This document shows positions 43,644 to 53,019 of a DNA stretch of 64,000 nt, in pieces; the first letter of the stretch is position 1, and each line of letters opens with the position of its first letter. Under the pieces are notes generated by a model. That model saw nothing but the letters and a program-made list of their open reading frames with translations, did no database searches and had not been told where the DNA came from. The translations under genes were made by a program, and so were the position numbers. This stretch comes from Niveispirillum irakense DSM 11586 (GTDB lineage Bacteria > Pseudomonadota > Alphaproteobacteria > Azospirillales > Azospirillaceae): contig NZ_KE386933.1 in the NCBI RefSeq assembly GCF_000429645.1, forward strand, positions 667,362 to 731,361, given 5' to 3'.

Positions 43644-44105
43644 ATGACCCCGCGCCTGCTGCCCTTCGACATCGCGCCCGCCACAATGAAGGCGATGATG
43701 GATCTGGAAATGGCCGTTCGCCAATCCGGGCTGGAACACAGCCTGTGCGAACTGGTGAAAATTCGTGCTTCCCAGATCAATGGCTGCGCCTATTGCCTGC
43801 ATATGCACACCGCCGACGCCCGTAAGGCGGGGGAGACGGAAGAACGGATCTATCTGCTGGACGGCTGGCGGGAATCGCCGCTCTATACGGATCGGGAGCG
43901 GGCGGCTCTGACCTGGACGGAGGCGCTGACCCGCATCGCCGACACCCATGCGCCGGATGCCGATTATGCCGCCCTGGCCGCCCAGTTCTCCTCGGAGGAA
44001 CAGGTGAAGCTGACCCTGCTGATCACCACCATCAATGGCTGGAACCGGTTTGCCGTTGGCTTCCGCTATATCCACCCGACGGGTCGTGGCCGTGTCGCCG
44101 CCTGA
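43644..44105 (+). CDS. carboxymuconolactone decarboxylase (AhpD-like) family protein
   Basis: 153 residues. The AhpD-type core has CAYCLHMHTADARKAG, with redox Cys48 and Cys51 and His55, after ELVKIRASQINGC. AAGGAGAA precedes the ATG. It acts as an alkylhydroperoxidase-like disulfide reductase in some relatives. The following ECF41 sigma gene overlaps it; ECF41 factors are known to be linked with such carboxymuconolactone-decarboxylase-like genes (the COE group) and to regulate them, so they are a functional pair. Confidence 0.9.
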   Translation: MTPRLLPFDIAPATMKAMMDLEMAVRQSGLEHSLCELVKIRASQINGCAYCLHMHTADARKAGETEERIYLLDGWRESPLYTDRERAALTWTEALTRIADTHAPDADYAALAAQFSSEEQVKLTLLITTINGWNRFAVGFRYIHPTGRGRVAA

Positions 44106-44973
44106 TCCGGCTGATCCCTTCACGGGGGTACGTCCGCGGCTGATCCGCATTGCCTATCGCATGCTGGGATCGGTCGCGGAGGCGGAGGATATTGTGCAGG
44201 AGGCGTGGCTGCGCTGGCACCGCAGCGACACCACCGGCATCCGGGAGCCGGAGGCTTTCCTGGTCCGCATGGTGACCCGCCTGTGCCTGGACCAGTTGAA
44301 ATCCGCCCGCATCCGGCGTGAAACCTATGTCGGCACCTGGCTGCCGGAGCCGGTGCTGGACCCCGGTGATGCGGCCGCCGACGCGGAGAATGAGGCGGTG
44401 ACCCTGGCCCTGATGCTGGCCCTGGAGAGCCTGTCACCGCTCGAGCGGGCGGCGTTCCTGCTGCATGACGTGTTCGGCAATCCGTTTGAGGAGGTGGCGG
44501 CCGCACTGGGCCGGGATGCCACGGCCTGCCGCCAGTTGGCCAGCCGTGCCCGCACCCATCTGCGTGACCGCCGGCCTCGCTTTCCAGTGGCGCCGGAACG
44601 GGGGCAGGCCATGGCGGATGCCTTCCTCGCCGCCTCGCGCAGTGGCGATGTCAGCGCGCTGCGCACCATGCTGGCCGATGATGTTGTGTTGTATGCCGAT
44701 GGCGGCGGAAGGCGGCCGGCGGCGCTCAACCCCATCTATGGCCTGGATAAGGTCAGCCGCTTCCTGGCCGGGGTGGCCGCCAAGCATGGCAACGCCATGC
44801 CCGTTGTGCTGCGCCGCTGCTTGATCGACGGGTTGCCGGGGCTGGTGACCATGGAAGATGACCAGTTGATCCAGACAACCGCTTTCCTGCTGGATGGCGA
44901 CCGTATCCGCGCCATCTACATCACCCGTAACCCGGACAAGCTGCATCACCTGTCCGTGGCCCTCTTGTCTTGA
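44092..44973 (+). CDS. ECF41-family RNA polymerase sigma factor with SnoaL-like C-terminal domain
   Basis: 293 residues from the GTG at 44092. Sigma region 2 (PRLIRIAYRMLGSVAEAEDI, IVQEAWLRW) and region 4 (LSPLERAAFLLHDVFGNPFE) are followed by an extra about 120-residue SnoaL-like domain. Group hallmarks are present: WLPEP between the two sigma domains, DGGG in the extension and NPDKL near the end. In ECF41 the extension replaces an anti-sigma factor and tunes activity. It overlaps the AhpD-like gene, its usual partner and target. The start is inferred; GTG at 44086 is an alternative. Confidence 0.92.
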   Translation: MSPPDPADPFTGVRPRLIRIAYRMLGSVAEAEDIVQEAWLRWHRSDTTGIREPEAFLVRMVTRLCLDQLKSARIRRETYVGTWLPEPVLDPGDAAADAENEAVTLALMLALESLSPLERAAFLLHDVFGNPFEEVAAALGRDATACRQLASRARTHLRDRRPRFPVAPERGQAMADAFLAASRSGDVSALRTMLADDVVLYADGGGRRPAALNPIYGLDKVSRFLAGVAAKHGNAMPVVLRRCLIDGLPGLVTMEDDQLIQTTAFLLDGDRIRAIYITRNPDKLHHLSVALLS

Positions 44974-45035
44974 AAAGCAGGACGGCCCCGCGCGGCTTGC
45001 GCTACCCTGTTGCGCCACCCATCCTGAACGGGGCC

Positions 45036-45509
45036 ATGATGTCGCGCTGGGTTTTGCTGCTGCTGGTGTTTTTGACAGGGGGCAATGTTGCGGCGTCAGA
45101 GGCCGACCCCCTGGCTGCTGTCAGCTTTCTGGCCGGGCAATGGCGCGGCGTGGACGGAGAGCGGGTGACGGAGGAACATTATATGCGGTCCGCCGCCGGT
45201 ACCATGCCCGGTATGCACCGCACCTACCGCCCCGGCCGCCCGCCCCAGACGGAATTCATCCGTATCGAATTCATGGATGGGAAGATCGTCTATCGCGCTT
45301 TCCCGGAAGGTCAGTCACCAGCCGATTTCCCCCTGGTCGCGCAGGGGCCGGGTTTGGCCGTCTTTGCCAATCCTGCGCATGATTTTCCGCAGAAGATCAC
45401 CTACCGCCTGGAGGGTGACGGGCTTACCTGCACTATAGAAGGGCCCGACAAACAAGGGCGGACAAGGCAGGCGCAATGGCGCTGGCAGCGGGTGGGGGCC
45501 GCCCCCTGA
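45036..45509 (+). CDS. secreted DUF6265-family protein
   Basis: 157 residues. Signal peptide MMSRWVLLLLVFLTGGNVAA with a probable site after VAA-S. The mature part has FLAGQWRG, EEHYM, GTMPGMHRTY, EFIRIE, YRAFPEGQ and PAHDFPQKITYR, the conserved blocks of the DUF6265 family, a beta-barrel-like domain of unknown function. It lies about 60 bases after the ECF41 gene in the same direction and could belong to its operon. The ATG at 45036 is followed by a second in-frame ATG at 45039. Confidence 0.78.
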   Translation: MMSRWVLLLLVFLTGGNVAASEADPLAAVSFLAGQWRGVDGERVTEEHYMRSAAGTMPGMHRTYRPGRPPQTEFIRIEFMDGKIVYRAFPEGQSPADFPLVAQGPGLAVFANPAHDFPQKITYRLEGDGLTCTIEGPDKQGRTRQAQWRWQRVGAAP

Positions 45510-45622
45510 CGGGGCTTGTCTCTCGTGCATAGGTTAATGCCGTCGTCGCCTCGCCCCTTTCGCCGCTTCCGGGGGACTGCTATTACGCAAATAATATTTC
45601 CGCTGCTGACAGGAGGATTACC

Positions 45623-46090
45623 ATGGCGGGTCGTATTGATGCGCGTCTGGCTGAACTGAATATCGAACTGCCGGTCGCCGCTGTGCCCCTGGCTGCCTAT
45701 GTGCCGGCCGTGCGCACCGGCAACCAGCTTTTCATCTCCGGTCAGGTGCCGATGCTGAATGGGCAGTTGAAGCATGTTGGCAAGCTGGGGGATGGCTATT
45801 CGATCGAGGATGGCAAGGAAGCCGCCCGCCTTTGCGCGCTGAACATCATCGCCCAGGCCAGGCTGGCGCTGGATGGCGATCTGGACCGTGTGGTCCGCGT
45901 GGTGAAGTTGGTCGGCTTCGTCAATTCCACCGGCGATTTCAACGATCAGCCCAAGGTGATCAACGGCGCCTCGGAACTGATGCAGGAAATATTCGGCGAT
46001 GCCGGCAAGCATGCCCGCTCCGCCGTTTCTGCCGCATCGCTGCCCTTTGGCGTGGCGGTGGAAGTGGAAGCCGTGCTGGAAGTGGCGTAA
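45623..46090 (+). CDS. ridA: RidA (YjgF/YER057c/UK114) family protein
   Basis: 155 residues. Contains LFISGQVPMLNGQLKHVGKLG, VRVVKLVGFVNSTGDF and RSAVSAASLPFGVAVEVEAV, the RidA family blocks with the Arg and Glu of the active pocket in the usual C-terminal positions. It speeds hydrolysis of reactive enamine/imine intermediates, or belongs to a related subgroup with another task. AGGAGG lies seven bases upstream of the ATG. It is slightly longer than canonical RidA. Confidence 0.92.
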   Translation: MAGRIDARLAELNIELPVAAVPLAAYVPAVRTGNQLFISGQVPMLNGQLKHVGKLGDGYSIEDGKEAARLCALNIIAQARLALDGDLDRVVRVVKLVGFVNSTGDFNDQPKVINGASELMQEIFGDAGKHARSAVSAASLPFGVAVEVEAVLEVA

Positions 46091-46229
46091 CGGGCAAGCA
46101 GCAGGCGGATGGGAGGGGCTTTCCCGGTCCATCCGCCTGTCATGCGTCTGCTTTGCATGAAACATCTTGGCCGCCTGCTCTCCTGGCCCATATCCTTGAG
46201 CATCGCTGTATCAATGCCGGGATTGATGA

Positions 46230-47399
46230 ATGCAGGAAGAAGCGGGGCGCCTGTCCCTTCAGCTTGTGGATGGGATGGAAGGGATCACCCCGGACGAATG
46301 GGCTGCGTGCGCCGCTGGCGTGACGGGTGGTGCCGACAATCCTTTCATCTCCCATGATTTCCTGGACATTCTGGAACAGTCCGGCTCCGTCGGGGGTGAC
46401 AGCGGCTGGCAGCCGCGGCATCTGACCCTGCGGGGGGAGGATGGGCGGCTTCTGGCGGCAATGCCGCTTTACGTGAAGGCCCATTCCTATGGCGAATATG
46501 TGTTCGACCAGGGCTGGGCCAATGCGTTTGAACAGGCGGGCGGGCGCTATTATCCCAAGCTGCTCTCCGCCGTGCCCTTCACCCCTGTCACCGGCCCGCG
46601 CCTGTTGATGCGCGCCGATGCGCCGGCCGGGGTGGTGCCAACCATGGTAAAGGCGCTGGAACGGATCGTGGCGGATAATGGCCTGTCCGGTGTCCATGTC
46701 ACCTTCCCCACGGCAGACCAGGCCGACCAGTTCCAGGGGGGCGGCTGGCTGCGTCGCACCGGCATGCAATATCACTGGACCAACCAGGGCTATGGCAGTT
46801 TTGAGGATTTCCTGGCCCGCTTCTCCTCCCGCAAGCGCAAGGCGGTGCGCAAGGAGCGGCAGACCGTGGCCGATAGCGGGCTGGTGCTGGAAACCCTGAC
46901 CGGCGATGCCATCGAACCCCGACACTGGGCCGCGTTTGACAGGCTCTATCGCGCGACATCCGACCGCAAATGGGGCTGGCCTTACCTGACCCGGCAATTT
47001 TTCACCCTGCTGGGGGAAAGGATGGCCGATCAGGTCGTACTGGTCATGGCCCGCGATGGCGACCGCTATGTCGGCGGGGCCTTGAACCTGCTGGGCGGTG
47101 ATACGCTTTATGGCCGTAACTGGGGCGGGGTGGGGGAGTATCCGTTCCTGCATTTTGAGACCTGCTATTACCGCGCCCTCGATTTCGCTATTGAACGGGG
47201 GCTGAAGCGGGTGGAGGCAGGCGCCCAGGGCGAACATAAGATCCAGCGCGGCTATCTGCCGGTGCCCACATTCTCCGCCCATTATCTGGCCCATCCCGGC
47301 CTGCGCGCAGCAGTGGCGGATTTCCTGGAGCGGGAGAGCGCAGCCGTGACAGCCGAAATGGAATTGCTGGCCACGGAGAGCCCCTATCGGCAGGAATAG
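46230..47399 (+). CDS. GNAT/FemAB-like acyltransferase (DUF482 family)
   Basis: 389 residues. The FemAB-like peptidogalycan synthesis (PF04339-type) family shows DNPFISHDFLDILEQSGSVG, HLTLRGEDGRLLAAMPLYVK, FTPVTGPRLL, then SRKRKAVRKERQTVADSG and GYLPVPTFSAHYLAHPGLR near the end. Related proteins have two GNAT-like domains and use aminoacyl-tRNA or acyl donors. The true substrate is unknown. Cytoplasmic with no membrane segment. Not in an obvious operon. Confidence 0.82.
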   Translation: MQEEAGRLSLQLVDGMEGITPDEWAACAAGVTGGADNPFISHDFLDILEQSGSVGGDSGWQPRHLTLRGEDGRLLAAMPLYVKAHSYGEYVFDQGWANAFEQAGGRYYPKLLSAVPFTPVTGPRLLMRADAPAGVVPTMVKALERIVADNGLSGVHVTFPTADQADQFQGGGWLRRTGMQYHWTNQGYGSFEDFLARFSSRKRKAVRKERQTVADSGLVLETLTGDAIEPRHWAAFDRLYRATSDRKWGWPYLTRQFFTLLGERMADQVVLVMARDGDRYVGGALNLLGGDTLYGRNWGGVGEYPFLHFETCYYRALDFAIERGLKRVEAGAQGEHKIQRGYLPVPTFSAHYLAHPGLRAAVADFLERESAAVTAEMELLATESPYRQE

Positions 47400-47607
47400 G
47401 CCTCTGCCCTCGCGCATTTTTGCCCAGGCATCTCCAGCGCCGGGAAATTTCGTCCCATCACCCTTGATCTAACCTAGGCATCTCCTGCCACTGGTTTCGC
47501 AAACCCCAAGGAAACAGCCCCTTTTTCGGCTTGGCACACCCTTTGCTTTTCCTGTTCCCGAACCGATCGGCCCGGGCAGGGCCCAGAAGAGAGCAAGGAG
47601 CCAACCC

Positions 47608-49230
47608 ATGTCGTTCGTCCAGGATTGCGTCAGCATTTCCCGTCAGCATCTGATGGCCGGCTATCTCGCCGAGGCAGAGATGAGCTGCCGTACCGCGTTG
47701 CAGGCAGAGCCGGAACATTCCGACGCCACCCACCTGCTGGGCGTGATCGCGCTGCGGTCCAACCGCGCGGCGGAGGCGAACGAGCTGTTCTCCAAGGCGA
47801 TTGAGCTGGATGGCGCCCGCGCCGAATTCCATAACAGCCGGGGCGTGCTGTTCTATGGTTGCCGCCGGTTCGAGGAAGCGCGGGGCGAGTTCGCCAAGGC
47901 CGTGCTGCTGGATGAGCAGGACCCCGTTTCCCACAATAATCTGGGCAATGCGTTGCGGGCGCTGGGCCGGCTGGCTGAGGCGGAACCCTGCTTCCGTCGC
48001 GCCGTTGCCCTGCGTCCCGGCTATGCCGAGGCCCATAATAATCTGGGCAACACGCTGCGCGAACTGGGCAACCTGTCGGAAGCGGAATTCTGCTTCCGCC
48101 ATTCCCTGGCGCTGCGCCCGAAGAACCTGGATGCCAGCTATAATCTGGCCGCCCTGCTGCTTTATACCGACCGCCTGGATGAAGCCGGCCGCCTGTTCGC
48201 CAATGTGTTGGCAGGGGACCCGTCGCGGGCCGAAGCCGCCATCGGGCTGGCCCAGGTCTTCCAGGGCCAGGGCCGGATTGAGGATGCGGTGGCGCTGCTG
48301 ACCGGCGTGCATAACCGCATGCCCGACAATGCCGCCGTGCTGTTCGCGCTTCAGCTTCTGCGCTCCACCCAGGTGCCGGCCTGGCACATCCCCATGATCA
48401 ATGATCATGAGCGGAACGATGCTTATGAGGCGGCCCTGCTGAACGCGGTGGAACCGGGCGATGTGGTGCTGGAGATCGGCACCGGCTCTGCCCTGGTGGC
48501 CATGATGGCGGCCCGCGCCGGTGCCGGCCATGTCTTCACCTGCGAGATGCACAAGCCGCTGGTCGATGTGGCGCGGGAAACCGTGGCCCTGAACGGTTAT
48601 GACAAGCGCGTCACCGTGATCGGCAAGAAATCCACCGATCTGGTCATGGGCCAGGACATGCCGGAAAAGGCCGATGTCTTCGTGTCGGAACTGATCAATG
48701 TCGGCATGCTGGCGCCCGATATGCTGACCATCCTTCAGCATGCCCGTCAGAACCTGCTGAAGCCCGGCGCCAAGATCATCCCGGCGGCTGCCACCGTCTG
48801 GTGTTCGCTGATCCAGGCCGATGAGTTGCGCCTTACCAGCCCGATCCGCACCATCAGCGGTTTCGACATGTCGCGCTTCGACCAGTTCCGTACGCCGGGT
48901 TACAGCACCATCGACCTTGCCGCCGACCCGCACCGCATGCTGTCGGAACCGGAAAAGGCCTGGTTCTTCGATTTCTACAAGAATATGGCGGACAGCGAGG
49001 CCAAGATCCTGAACGTCACGGCCAGCGAAACCGGTATCGCCCATGGCGTGGCCTTCTGGTTCGACCTGCATATGGACGAGAAGGTGACCTACCATTCCAA
49101 GTCCGCCGCCCGGACGAACCATTGGAAGCAGGCGGTCTATTTCTTCAACCACGATCTGCATGTGGTGAAGGGCCAGCCGGTAATGATCGGCACCGGCTAT
49201 GACCGGACCCAGATCCACTTCTATATCTGA
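47608..49230 (+). CDS. TPR protein with PRMT-like SAM methyltransferase domain
   Basis: 540 residues. The first about 250 are TPR repeats (HNNLGNALRALGRLAEAEP and similar units). The C-terminal half is a class I methyltransferase of the protein arginine methyltransferase type: motif I VLEIGTGSALVAMMAARAGA, acidic post-I VFTCEMHKPL, VIGKKSTDL, then DVFVSELINVGML in the place of the PRMT double-E loop, with a single Glu. SD AAGGAG and ATG are clear. Resembles eukaryotic PRMT7/PRMT9 with TPR. Substrate unknown; TPR suggests a protein target. Confidence 0.85.
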   Translation: MSFVQDCVSISRQHLMAGYLAEAEMSCRTALQAEPEHSDATHLLGVIALRSNRAAEANELFSKAIELDGARAEFHNSRGVLFYGCRRFEEARGEFAKAVLLDEQDPVSHNNLGNALRALGRLAEAEPCFRRAVALRPGYAEAHNNLGNTLRELGNLSEAEFCFRHSLALRPKNLDASYNLAALLLYTDRLDEAGRLFANVLAGDPSRAEAAIGLAQVFQGQGRIEDAVALLTGVHNRMPDNAAVLFALQLLRSTQVPAWHIPMINDHERNDAYEAALLNAVEPGDVVLEIGTGSALVAMMAARAGAGHVFTCEMHKPLVDVARETVALNGYDKRVTVIGKKSTDLVMGQDMPEKADVFVSELINVGMLAPDMLTILQHARQNLLKPGAKIIPAAATVWCSLIQADELRLTSPIRTISGFDMSRFDQFRTPGYSTIDLAADPHRMLSEPEKAWFFDFYKNMADSEAKILNVTASETGIAHGVAFWFDLHMDEKVTYHSKSAARTNHWKQAVYFFNHDLHVVKGQPVMIGTGYDRTQIHFYI

Positions 49231-49247
49231 TTGAGGATCGTACCCGA

Positions 49248-49278
49248 CGCCCGCCACCGGTAAGGTGGCGGGCGTTTT
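49248..49278 (+). terminator. rho-independent terminator
   Basis: CGCCCGCCACC (49248-49258) pairs with GGTGGCGGGCG (49264-49274), followed by TTTT. It ends the TPR-methyltransferase gene and faces ribF. Confidence 0.9.
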
Positions 49279-49283
49279 GTCTG

Positions 49284-50243
49284 TCAGGGCGGCGGGGGGA
49301 AGGTGCCCGTGGATAGCCGCCGCCGCGCCTCATCGCTATCGGTGATGATCTGGGCTTTCAGGGCGTCGAAGCTCTCGAACTTCATTTCCGGGCGCACGAA
49401 ATCCAGCATCCGCACCCTCAGATGCTTGCCATAAAGATCGCCATGGAAATCGAACAGATGCACTTCCAGCCGTTCCACCAGCCCGCCGACGGTGGGGCGG
49501 CGGCCCAGATTGGCCACGCCATCATGCCAAACCGTCTGTCCGCCCTGGTCGATACCGGCCTGGATGGCATAAACGCCAAAGCGGGGGCGCAGATAATCAC
49601 CCAGTTCAATATTGGCGGTGGGGAAGCCGATGGTACGGCCCCGCTTGTCGCCATGTTCCACCCGGCCTTCAATCTCCCAGGCATGGCCCAGCAGCAGTGA
49701 TGCCGCCGCCATTTCGCCGGCCTGGAGATGCTGGCGGATGCGGGTGGAAGAATAGGCGATGCCGCCATCCGCCATGACCGGCCGCACTTCCGTTACCGCG
49801 AAACCATAGTGGGCGCCGGCCTGACGCAGAAAATCGATATTGCCGCCGCGCCCATGGCCGAACACGAAATCATAGCCGGCCACGACATGGCGCACGCCCA
49901 GACCCTCCACCAGAATCTGGCGGACGAAATCCGTGGCGGTCAGTTCGGAAAAGGACTTGTCGAAATGCAGGGCGACCAGCGCATCCACGCCCATCCCCTC
50001 AATCAAATGCGCCTTGATGCGCAGCGGGGTCAGGCGATAGGGCGCATCATCGGGGCGGAACAGGCTGCGGGGGTGCGGCTCGAACGTGATGACGCCGGAC
50101 GGGGCCTGCAAATCCTGGGCGGCCTGAATCGCTTGCCGGATGACGGCGCGATGCCCTTGATGCACGCCATCGAAATTACCCAGCGCCACGGCACCGCCAC
50201 GAAGGGCGGGAGGCAGGTCGGCGGCGTGACGGAAAATCTGCAT
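49284..50243 (-). CDS. ribF: bifunctional riboflavin kinase/FAD synthetase
   Basis: 319 residues. N-terminal FAD synthetase nucleotidyl domain with ALGNFDGVHQGH, then ITFEPHPRSLF and DFVFGHGRGG. C-terminal riboflavin kinase domain with RGRTIGFPTANI and the LEVHLFDFHGDLYG segment. It makes FMN and FAD from riboflavin. Length is normal for the fused enzyme. ileS or lspA, its frequent neighbours, are not here. Confidence 0.96.
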   Translation of the reverse strand: MQIFRHAADLPPALRGGAVALGNFDGVHQGHRAVIRQAIQAAQDLQAPSGVITFEPHPRSLFRPDDAPYRLTPLRIKAHLIEGMGVDALVALHFDKSFSELTATDFVRQILVEGLGVRHVVAGYDFVFGHGRGGNIDFLRQAGAHYGFAVTEVRPVMADGGIAYSSTRIRQHLQAGEMAAASLLLGHAWEIEGRVEHGDKRGRTIGFPTANIELGDYLRPRFGVYAIQAGIDQGGQTVWHDGVANLGRRPTVGGLVERLEVHLFDFHGDLYGKHLRVRMLDFVRPEMKFESFDALKAQIITDSDEARRRLSTGTFPPPP

Positions 50244-50379
50244 GGCTCTGGGGGACTGAGAGGGACAGGTCCCTGCATATAGTCGCGATAGGCCTGTACG
50301 GTCCAGCCTTTGCGCATAGAACCGGCGCGCCCCCCATATCCGGGTATCATGGGGGAAGGGTGGGCCAGGGGAAGGAAGC

Positions 50380-50396
50380 GGGGCGATGATCGCCCC
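50380..50396 (-). terminator. possible terminator behind minE
   Basis: GGGGCGATGATCGCCCC (50380-50396) forms a tight hairpin 20 bases beyond the minE stop; the tail is only mildly T-rich on the minus strand. Confidence 0.45.
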
Positions 50397-50415
50397 GTTC
50401 CCCCTTCTTGGCCTG

Positions 50416-50724
50416 TCAGCCGGCAGTCACCGGCTTGCCCCCGGTCCCCGATGCTGCGGCGGCGCGCTTGGACGGGGAGGGCAGTTCCACATTCACTTCC
50501 AGCATGGAACAGCCGCTTTCCCGTTCCAGCTTCACCGCCACCTTGTCTTCGTCGATGGAGACGTATTTCTTGATGACGGCCAGCAATTCCTGCTGCAAGG
50601 CGGGCAGGAAATCGGGGCTGTTGCGATCGGACCGCTCATGCGCCAGGACGATCTGCAGACGCTCCTTCGCCTGGGCCGCGACGGTGGGCGGTTTGGAGCG
50701 CTTGAAAAGGTCAAACAGGCTCAT
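50416..50724 (-). CDS. minE: cell division topological specificity factor MinE
   Basis: 102 residues. The N-terminal amphipathic membrane-targeting part is MSLFDLFKRSKP, the MinD-binding region is AKERLQIVLAHERSD and the C-terminal part forms the dimer domain (LLAVIKKYVSIDEDKVAVKLE). It stimulates MinD ATPase and drives pole-to-pole oscillation. It overlaps minD by the ATGA junction (50721-50724). Confidence 0.96.
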   Translation of the reverse strand: MSLFDLFKRSKPPTVAAQAKERLQIVLAHERSDRNSPDFLPALQQELLAVIKKYVSIDEDKVAVKLERESGCSMLEVNVELPSPSKRAAAASGTGGKPVTAG

Positions 50725-51536
50725 GCGGACCTCCGAAGCAGTCGGTCAAGCAGGCCCTTCTTCTCGGGCTTGATGAAGCGATGCTCGATCTTCTCGCCCA
50801 GGAAGCGGCCAACAGCATCACTATAGGCTTGGCCAGCATTGGACTTGTCGTCCAGTACCACGGGCATGCCGACATTGGATGCCTTCAGGACAGCCGGGCT
50901 TTCCGGCACGATGCCCAGCAGCGGGATGGCCAGGATTTCCAGCACATCATCGACCTTGAGCATCTCGCCCTTCTCGACCCGCTCCACATCATAGCGGGTG
51001 ACCAGCAGATGCTCCTGCACCGGTTCCAGCCCCTGTTCGGCCCGGCGCGACTTGGCCTGTATCACGCCCAGGATACGGTCGCTGTCGCGGACGGAGGAGA
51101 CTTCCGGGTTGGTCACGATGATGGCGTGATCGGCATAATAAAGCGCCATCAGGGCGCCCTTTTCGATGCCGGCCGGGCTGTCGCAGAGGATGTAGTCGAA
51201 TTCCTTCTTCAACTCATCCAGGATCTTGCCCACGCCTTCCAGCGTCAGCGCATCCTTGTCGCGGGTCTGGCTGGTCGGCAGGATATACAGGTTTTCCACC
51301 CGCTTATCCTTGATCAGGGCCTGGCTCAACCGTGCTTCGCCATTGACCACATTGATGAAATCGAACACCACGCGGCGTTCGCATCCCATGATCAGGTCCA
51401 GATTGCGCAGGCCCACATCGAAATCGATGATGCAGGTCTTGAAACCGCGCAGGGCAAGCCCGGTGCCGAAGGCGGCGCTCGACGTGGTCTTGCCTACGCC
51501 GCCCTTGCCGGAGGTCATCGTAATGATCTTGGCCAA
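50721..51536 (-). CDS. minD: septum site-determining ATPase MinD
   Basis: 271 residues. Deviant Walker A SGKGGVGKTT (K11 and K16), ATPase motif IIDFDVGLRNLD, Walker B-like YILCDSPAGIE, and a C-terminal amphipathic membrane helix KKGLLDRLLRR. It binds the membrane with ATP, recruits MinC, and is released by MinE. Together with minC and minE it positions the division site at mid-cell by keeping FtsZ off the poles. Confidence 0.97.
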   Translation of the reverse strand: MAKIITMTSGKGGVGKTTSSAAFGTGLALRGFKTCIIDFDVGLRNLDLIMGCERRVVFDFINVVNGEARLSQALIKDKRVENLYILPTSQTRDKDALTLEGVGKILDELKKEFDYILCDSPAGIEKGALMALYYADHAIIVTNPEVSSVRDSDRILGVIQAKSRRAEQGLEPVQEHLLVTRYDVERVEKGEMLKVDDVLEILAIPLLGIVPESPAVLKASNVGMPVVLDDKSNAGQAYSDAVGRFLGEKIEHRFIKPEKKGLLDRLLRRSA

Positions 51537-51595
51537 GAGGCGTCTCCCAAGGTCAGAGGTTAATCGTTACGTACAAAGGTCCGTTAGCCGCCAAT

Positions 51596-52402
51596 TCAGG
51601 CGGAAACAGGGTCGATGTGCAAAAAGCCGTTATTCAGATAAATTTGTACCTGACGACGGCGGATATCTTTGTCGATATCTTCTGACACGCGGTAGAGCCC
51701 GGCAATGGAGACCAGCTCCGCTTCCAGGTTCTGGCAGAAGATACGGGCATTCTGGTCGCCGGAGACACCGGCCAAAGCCCGGCCGCGCAGCGTACCATAG
51801 ACATGGATACTGCCATCCGCCAACAATTCGGCGCCGGGGCTGACCGGACCGACCACGATCAGGTCACCACCGGCGGCATAAACCTGCCGGCCGGACCGGA
51901 TCGGTTCCGTCACGATCATGGAAGGGCGGCCCGACGGGTCTGCCACCGGCGCGGGGGCCGGGGTGGGGGCGGCCTGGGCCGGAGCAGGCGGTTGCCCGCC
52001 GCCCTGCACATTCGCCAGGCCTTGGGCCGGGCTGCGGCCCGATCCGGCCAGCGGGTCGAACGTTTCCACCTTGCCGCGCGGGGTCTGCAGAAGCGCCAGG
52101 CCATGGGCCAGGGCCGCATCCTGCTGCTCCTTGGTGCCGCCCTGAAGGCCGACAGCGATCAGGCCCAGATTGCGCAGCAGCTTGGTAAAGCTCTCGAAAT
52201 CGAAAGGCACCCCCGCCGGCAGATCATCCAGGTCCAGCACCACCGGCGCATTGCGGAAGAAATTCGGCGCCTGTGCGATCTTGCCGGACAGCACGGGGAA
52301 GAAATTAGGGTTCCGGGGGTCGCTGACCTTCAGCACCATCATCGTGAAGGTGCTGCCGCGCAACTGGAACGGCGCGTCCCGATAGGCGACCTGCGTGCTC
52401 AT
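51596..52402 (-). CDS. minC: septum site-determining protein MinC
   Basis: 268 residues. An N-terminal FtsZ-inhibiting domain (residues 1-115: FQLRGSTFTMMVLKVSDPRN, DFESFTKLLRNLGL) is joined by a Pro/Ala-rich linker (QPPAPAQAAPTPAPAPVADP) to the C-terminal beta-helical MinD-binding domain (GQxVYAAGGDLIVVGPVSPG, ADGSIHVYGTLRGRALAG). It is the first gene of the minCDE operon, 59 bases before minD. Confidence 0.95.
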   Translation of the reverse strand: MSTQVAYRDAPFQLRGSTFTMMVLKVSDPRNPNFFPVLSGKIAQAPNFFRNAPVVLDLDDLPAGVPFDFESFTKLLRNLGLIAVGLQGGTKEQQDAALAHGLALLQTPRGKVETFDPLAGSGRSPAQGLANVQGGGQPPAPAQAAPTPAPAPVADPSGRPSMIVTEPIRSGRQVYAAGGDLIVVGPVSPGAELLADGSIHVYGTLRGRALAGVSGDQNARIFCQNLEAELVSIAGLYRVSEDIDKDIRRRQVQIYLNNGFLHIDPVSA

Positions 52403-53019
52403 TGCCGACTGCTACCCCACCTTATACGGTCACTGAACAATAGGGCCCCGCCCTGGTCCGCCGTTCAAGCGGAGTTGGTCGCTGGCGTCAAGGATTTCAT
52501 CAGCCAGATTTTGCGACAAGGGTGGGACTTTCCACAATATATATTGGGTGTACGTAGATTGCGCCGAACGGTCTATCCCCTCGGCGGGTGAAACGCTGCC
52601 CTTACAGCCCGTTGACGCCACTGCGTTCCCGCTTGCAGGACAAGCACTTGCGCATCCTGGCGATTAAGATGCCCGTGCGCGTTCCAAGCCTGGGGCCACT
52701 TTGCATCTGCAAAGGATTAAGCGGGGCTGGAGGCGTTCGCGTCTGCGAAGGTGCGACTCGGGCGTTTGAACTCGAAAGGGTTACCGCACGATATGTTGTG
52801 TGACATTTCAGAAAACCCCGCAATCACTGGTGACGCGGCGGATTTTCTGCGTTACCGTTCTGCGTGTGGCCCACATCCATTGGGGGACGGTTGGTGGCAA
52901 GGTCGATCCAGGAATCCGACCCGACATTCTGCGGTGCAGCAGGCATCGTATGGCGCCCCACCCCCTGTGCACCGCCGCACGCATGGCCGGCACCGGCCTT
53001 AGAGAAACCGGGTTTCATC
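52403..53019. other. long intergenic region between minC and phoH
   Basis: 617 bases with no convincing gene. It carries the divergent minC promoter and, near 52535-52546, the 12-base palindrome CAATATATATTG. The part just before 53020 leads into a strong plus-strand terminator, so a short transcript probably runs here. Two short open frames (52751-53002, 52800-53039) have no recognisable features. Confidence 0.4.
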
